Shown here piece by piece: positions 59,150 to 64,000 of a DNA stretch of 64,000 nucleotides. The stretch covers positions 253,478,527 to 253,542,526 of the forward strand of contig CAKMRJ010005634.1 in assembly GCA_928212115.1 (NCBI GenBank). The letters run 5' to 3'. Numbering within the stretch: position 1 is the stretch's first letter; every line of letters begins with the position of its first letter. This stretch comes from Lactuca virosa (lineage: Eukaryota; Streptophyta; Magnoliopsida; Asterales; Asteraceae). Position numbers and translations under genes: made by a program. The notes beneath the pieces were generated by a model. It worked only from the letters and a program-made list of their open reading frames with translations, was not told where the DNA came from and made no database searches.

Positions 59150-61115
59150 CCATTTTTGATAAATAAACGAAAAGAATGACATGTTTATGATACTTATGGT
59201 CATACAAGGACTAAAAGAATCATATTTATATAAAATATGTCTTTATGATAATCATAGTTTTAAAAGGGCCAAAAGTGTTAAATTTCGCATAATGGGCCTT
59301 AATATGGGCCTTCACGGTTTCATTGGGCTTAATTTGTAAATTTATGATTTTTTTGGATTAAATTGTCATTAAACACAAATTTGAGCCAAAAATGTAAATT
59401 TACGGTTTTATGGGCTGAAAATGTCACTTTATTTGAATTTGGGCCTAAAATGTTATTTTCACAAAAATTGTACCGAAAATGTCATTTTTATCAAAAATGG
59501 GCCGAAAACATCAATTTATATATAAATGGGCCGAAGATGTCAGTTTTTATGATAATGGGCCAAAAATGTTATTTTTAACCAAAGTGGGCTAAAAATGTCA
59601 TTTTATTTGAAATGAGCCCATAAAGGTAAATTTGTGGTCTTGAAGGACCGAAAGTGTCAATTTCATCAAAAATGTGCCTAAATTATAAATTTTCGGCTTA
59701 ATGGGCCAAAAGTGTCATCATTACACAAAGTGGACTTTTTATGCCATTTTAGAAAACAATCAAGCTTACACAAACAATGTAATAACAAACGAACTAAATT
59801 CATCGATTACATGTTTATTGGGCCTAATGCATACAATCAATGTTATTGGGCCTTAGTGGCCCATTTACATGCTTATTGGGCCTGGATTATACATTACATG
59901 TTTATTGGGCCTTAGTGGTCCATTTACATGCTTATTGGGCCTAGATTATACACTACAAGTTTATTGGGCCTTAGTGGTCCATTTACATGCTTATTGGGCC
60001 TAGATTATACACTACATGTTTATTGGGCCTTAGTGGTCCATTTACATGCCTATTGGGCCTGGACTACACATTACATGATTATTGGGCCTTAGTGGTCCTC
60101 TTACATGTCTGTTGGGCCTCATACGTTCACATACATACTCATTGGGCTTTTCAAACATAAAACATACACGGAACATTATACATAACGTAATACAATGTTC
60201 GCGTAAACTCAGTTAAGGATTCTAGTGAGACATGTCGGTTGACACCTCTCGAGTGTACAATCGTAGCTTGTAGTTATAACCAAAGTCTCCTGGAGGGAGA
60301 GCGAGAGTTTGTGTATAGATCTATACGGGGTGACACCCCACACCTGAGCTGTTCGCTACAGTTAGACTAGGCCAGTCTAGGGTGACAAATCTTACCTTAA
60401 ACAAGCCGGCGCCTAAAAGCGCCACGACAGGCGAATTCGTCATAATCAAGTATGATTAAAACGGCTCACATAGAGATTCTCTCCATCATAATTTTACGGA
60501 ATACATATAAAACCTTGTCGATACTAAAACATACATATACTGATATCGGTCTTAGGGTTTTGAGACCACGACACTTTTATAAATAGAAAATATAGGATTT
60601 TCTAGGAAAACATACAGTTAAAAAATACCTTCTACTTACAACAGAAGAATTTCAGAATCTTTCCGGATTACATTTTTATATACATTCCAGATATAGAAAA
60701 CACACATGCATCTGTACTTGATTTTGATACATCACTTTTAAACCATTTTTCAGAAAATATCGGATTTTCTGGCGTCTTACGAACAATACAAAACTTTTCG
60801 TTCAAACATGCTTATGAACTCACCAACATTATATATGTTGACCCTTTTCAAAATAATTTGTATTCTCTGGGAATCGTTAATCGGAAAGGTCTACAAGAAC
60901 ATGTCGAATTTTTCATATTCTGTTATCATCATACACTGAATATTTTGGCATGTAATTCATGATACTACACTTGATGTAAACAATGTTACTTGTATTTTGA
61001 TATGTATGATGATGGTGTTGTCTTGTTTCAATTATATGCATTGTGATGATATTACAAGATGAAGTCACACACAAGCCCCCAGACGTTTTCCGCCGTCTGG
61101 TTCGGGGGTGTGACA
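59150..61115 (+). repeat. Element C 3' LTR, segment 3
   Basis: The LTR resumes after H (TSD 59150-59154) and matches 10145-11063 plus 22001-23018. It ends GTGTGACA at 61115, beside the gag of D. It has GTATAGATCTATAC (60313-60326), hairpin 1 (GGGGT 60327-60331, ACCCC 60335-60339), hairpin 2 (AGACT 60364-60368, AGTCT 60374-60378) and hairpin 3 (GGCG 60408-60411, CGCC 60420-60423). Confidence 0.93.
59806..60115 (+). repeat. 59-bp tandem array in the LTR of C (right copy)
   Basis: Five or so units with ACATG(T/C)TTATTGGGCC half-units, uninterrupted here, unlike the left copy that B split. Confidence 0.85.
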
Positions 61116-61841
61116 TCCATGCATGCCCGGACGAGTTTAAAGTTAAATATGCCGCGTGTATATTCGTAGAATCGGCCTTGTCATGGTGGAACAGCCACCT
61201 TGATACTCTAACTTTATCCGTGGCGAACGCCATGAGTTGGGCGGACCTGAAATTTATGATGCTCGAGGAATACTATCCAAGGAGCGAGATGCAAAACTGG
61301 AACAAGAACTGTGGGAACACACCATGAAGGACTCTGATATTGCCACCTACACTTCCCGATTTCATGAACTAGCAACACTGTGCCCGGGAATGGTCACCTC
61401 GGAGGCCAGGAAAGTGGAACGTTACATTTGGGGGCTATCCCCTTAGATCCATGGAATGGTCATATCTGCCAACCCGAGCACACTCGACGGTGCCAAGCGT
61501 TTTGCACAGGCTCTTGTTGACCAGGGAGTTCGTCAAGGCATTATAACTCCCACACCCGAACAACCAAAGCGGGGAGAAAACAAGCGGAAGTTCAAGAATA
61601 AGAAAAAGGGGCAACCCGCTCAAGAACTGATCAAGAAACAACAAACGGCGACTGTCCATGCCATCACCACCCCTACCGCCCCTGCACTAGCCAAGCAATA
61701 CGCTGAGACTCTTCTGAAATGCGACAAGTGCAATTACCATCACCACGGAGCCTGCCGAGAGATGCAATGTAACAATTGCAACAAGAAGGGGCATAACGCC
61801 CGTTTCTACAAAGCGCCGACACAACAAACTATTGGATAAGG
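61116..61841 (+). pseudogene. Element D gag, 3' fragment
   Basis: The capsid resumes at ACPDEFKVKYAACIF, ESALSWWNSHLDTL, EEYYPRSEMQ. A frameshift near 61294 leads to KLEQELWEHTMKDSD.., then TAG at 61444-61446, a Lys-rich linker and zinc-knuckle remains (CNNCNKKGHNARFY, final Cys lost). It ends at TAA 61838-61840, just where the LTR of F starts (61842). Together with 1-228 it shows that D is the site in which C landed. Confidence 0.9.
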
Positions 61842-62601
61842 TGTCTAAGTCCATAACTATATTTAGTATGTACTTGACCCGATTTGGCACGGTCCATTTG
61901 GGTTGCATGGCATCATAACAATTGGATAGACAAAATGAGAAAAGGACACTTATGGTTTGTTAATATATTATAATTTCTAATATATTAATATGAAATCATA
62001 TTATTTAATTAGTATTGATCAAGAATTAATTTGGAATTAATTTTGTGATCAAAAATATAATAATTAAATATATGGGGTTTGATTTGTAAATCACTCATTT
62101 TATATAGTGGGCTTATGGTCCATGATTCACTAGATTGGGCTAGGATCCATTGGGTGCTCCATGGAGGTTAAAACCCATGGATAATGGGGGAAATGAAAAG
62201 CCATGCACATTAGGGTTTACATGGTGTAACCCTACATGTAACACACTATATAAGCAACCTCATAAGGAGCAAAATCGGGACTAAAAGACAAGAACAAGAG
62301 GGCTAGCCGATTTTTTAGTGAAAATGTTCTACTCTAAAGTTATTCCAAGAGTTGTTGTGTTGTGTGAAGCATTTGAGGCATCACATTTGGGGTGCTAGGC
62401 TCACAAGGTCTTTAGGAATCCAAGGAACAATAAAGGTATGTCATTCTACTAATTTTTATATTACAAGTACCCCATGCCATGCTAGTTAGGATGAGAACCT
62501 TGGAAAATTCTTATTTGCACGTATATTAGAGAAAACATAGATCCAAGGTTTCTAGGGTTGCATGTACACCATAGGAGTGTTAGAATGCTCAAAACCCATC
62601 A
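61842..62601 (+). repeat. Element F: LTR, probably Ty1/copia
   Basis: It begins TGTCTAAGTCC immediately after the gag of D and ends ..AAAACCCATCA, followed by a primer-like site. CTATATAAGC (62242-62251) is a good TATA box. A donor-like AAAG/GTATGTC is at 62435/62436. At about 760 bp with a Met-type primer site, it fits a copia LTR. No coding sequence is in the window, so the superfamily is a guess, and the matching LTR and TSD lie outside. Confidence 0.55.
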
Positions 62602-62602
62602 G

Positions 62603-62615
62603 TGGTATTTGAGCC
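62603..62615 (+). other. Element F primer binding site (degenerate)
   Basis: TGGTATTTGAGCC starts two bases after the LTR. It differs from TGGTATCAGAGCC at two places. Confidence 0.5.
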
Positions 62616-63311
62616 TAGGTTTGTTTTCTTGATATTTGATGAAAACTGCTTGAAAAATCGAATTTTCTTTCCACTGTTCAGTGGACTCGCTGAGTCCATG
62701 GGGGGGACTCGACGAGTCCAAGTGTAAATGCATCCTACTCGTCTAGTAGGTTCTTGCAATCGGCGATTAGGAGCCCCTGTGTGCAGAATTTCGAGTTTTG
62801 CTGCTGGAAATGGACTAGAGTCATTACTCTAAACTGTTTTGGACTTAAAAAACTTGTTTTTGATGGGGTAATGATTATGCTAGTCCATTTACAATGGTTA
62901 TTATCAAAATTTTAAGTTTTATATGTGTTTATATGATTCTTGGAATTGTTGATATGAATGTTCATGCTTATGAGTTTTAGTAAGATCATAGGAATTATTT
63001 GCAAATTGTTTGACGATATAATTCTTGTTCTAAATGTCATTGATGGAGTCTATAGTTTGTCCTCAAGTTATGGATTACCAAAAGTCACTTATTTAAATTG
63101 TTATTAAAGAACCATAGGTTACATAAAGTGAAGAGTCTTCATTTTAATAAACCATTAAACCCATAAGTTATGAAGATGAAAGGTTTTGAATAGTTTCAAA
63201 ACTTGCCCTCAAGTTTTGGAATTTGTAAAGTAATTTTAGAAAACTTTAATTCCAAACCCTAGATTTTTAAAAGCTAAAATTCAACCCTTATACTTTATAG
63301 TATTATAAGTT

Positions 63312-63346
<35 letters not shown>

Positions 63347-63353
63347 TATATAT

Positions 63354-63410
<57 letters not shown>

Positions 63411-64000
63411 AACAAAGTCAGTCTTACCGTTAGTAGGCCTCATTCACGAAGCCGGTCTATAAGGGGGGTATAAGGTTACTACCTATAAAATGGCAGTTTA
63501 ATGGGTGTCCACTCTCACCCACCGCTTCCTTGCTGGTGGAGGGTCGTTAGCCGAACGGGTTTGACATGACTATAAATCTCCCTTCATTAAAAGTATAATT
63601 ATAAATACTAAGTAACTAAACACTTACAAATTCCCAATCATTGTTACTTAGGACAATGTGAATTTGGTGCTAACCCATGAAATTGCACTTTGTACCTTAC
63701 CAAGTCGTTGGTGGAGCGTGTGTAGGTAACCGACACACTAACATGGACTAGTAAGAGTGGCAAAGGGTGACTTAATGTTTATCATAGATCGGTGGAGCGC
63801 GTGTGGGTAACCAGCACATCGTTTAGGTGATAAAATTAAAGGTACCAAGTTAATTTGCATGGTTATTCACACCTTGTTTGTGATCCTCGGCATCCTAGTC
63901 ACAAACTTGAGAGGACACAATCGAGATTTAAACATGCCATTGAAAACTTCAATGAATCTGAAAAGATCTAGGAGTTTCAATCCAATTAAGACCTAATTCC
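62616..64000 (+). other. Element F leader, non-coding
   Basis: No gene is recognised. GGACTCGCTGAGTCC (62683-62697) and GGACTCGACGAGTCC (62705-62719) are two neighbouring palindromes. A phrase GGTGGAGCGYGTGTRGGTAACC occurs near 63710 and 63791 as a diverged repeat of about 80 bp. The dinucleotide array is listed separately. Any gag of F would lie beyond 64000. Confidence 0.5.
63313..63408. repeat. (TA)n microsatellite
   Basis: Nearly 100 bp of TA repeats with two GATA interruptions. Its length is likely to be polymorphic and prone to assembly error. Confidence 0.95.

Larger units (their letters stand above)
229..61115 (+). mobile_element. Element C: Ty3/chromovirus LTR retrotransposon, heavily interrupted
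   Basis: Both ends begin TGTCACAACTAGC (229 and 29833) and end ..GGGGGTGTGACA (23018 and 61115). They flank a primer site, an extra ORF, gag, protease, RT and an integrase tail on the + strand. The flanks TCTAT (224-228) and TCCAT (61116-61120) are a TSD with one mismatch, and the gag of D reads across once C is removed. Its LTRs are about 3.25 kb when later insertions are subtracted. A and B interrupt the 5' LTR, E the pol region, and G and H the 3' LTR. All its proteins are dead. It is the second-oldest layer of the nest. Confidence 0.9.

Overview
The window is a nest of plant LTR retrotransposons, with no host gene, rRNA, tRNA gene or CRISPR. The extra Gag-Pol-like reading frames, the initiator-Met primer sites, the AT-rich leaders and several motif families suggest a dicot. 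I favour an Asteraceae genome such as lettuce (inference; moderate confidence). Nine elements are labelled A to I, and six of their insertions show bounded target-site duplications (TSDs).

Layout. Element D (Ty3 type, + strand) is the outermost: its gag is cut into 1-228 and 61116-61841. Element C (+) sits in that gag (229-61115, TSD TCTAT/TCCAT). C was then hit by A (-, 1147-9746, TSD CTCTT) and B (+, 11064-21995, TSD GTGGT) in its 5' LTR. A truncated LTR, E (26861 to about 29236), lies in its pol. G (+, 30902-36086, TSD GTTTT) and H (-, 36337-59149, TSD CCATT) lie in its 3' LTR. I (-, 41478-52567, TSD ATAAG) is inside the RT of H. F, a probable Ty1/copia LTR plus leader, starts at 61842 and leaves the window. 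This gives relative ages D > C > (A, B, E, G, H), with I younger than H.

A, B, C, H and I carry gag, protease (DSG), RT (FIDD), RNase H, integrase and a C-terminal chromodomain-like tail (..TWE..), in the order of Ty3/chromovirus elements of the Tekay/Del kind. All are broken by stops, frameshifts, deletions or later insertions. G has no coding sequence. I is an internal-deletion derivative that lacks capsid, protease and most RT.

The sequence holds features that ordinary gag-pol annotation does not explain. (1) B, C, H and I have an additional ORF between the 5' LTR and gag. (2) LTRs carry a consensus 5' splice donor, and acceptor-like sites lie a few bases before the extra ORF and before gag, so leader splicing could choose between the two. 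(3) A has a 65-nt AT-rich GT-AG segment between gag and protease whose removal restores the frame exactly. (4) Divergent LTRs share a module with a 12-14-bp palindrome and three hairpins whose stems covary. (5) Just downstream of the primer site, five elements share a hairpin with a 9-nt loop holding a self-complementary 6-mer, like a retroviral dimer initiation site. (6) Each family has its own repeated short palindrome or motif beside its TATA box.
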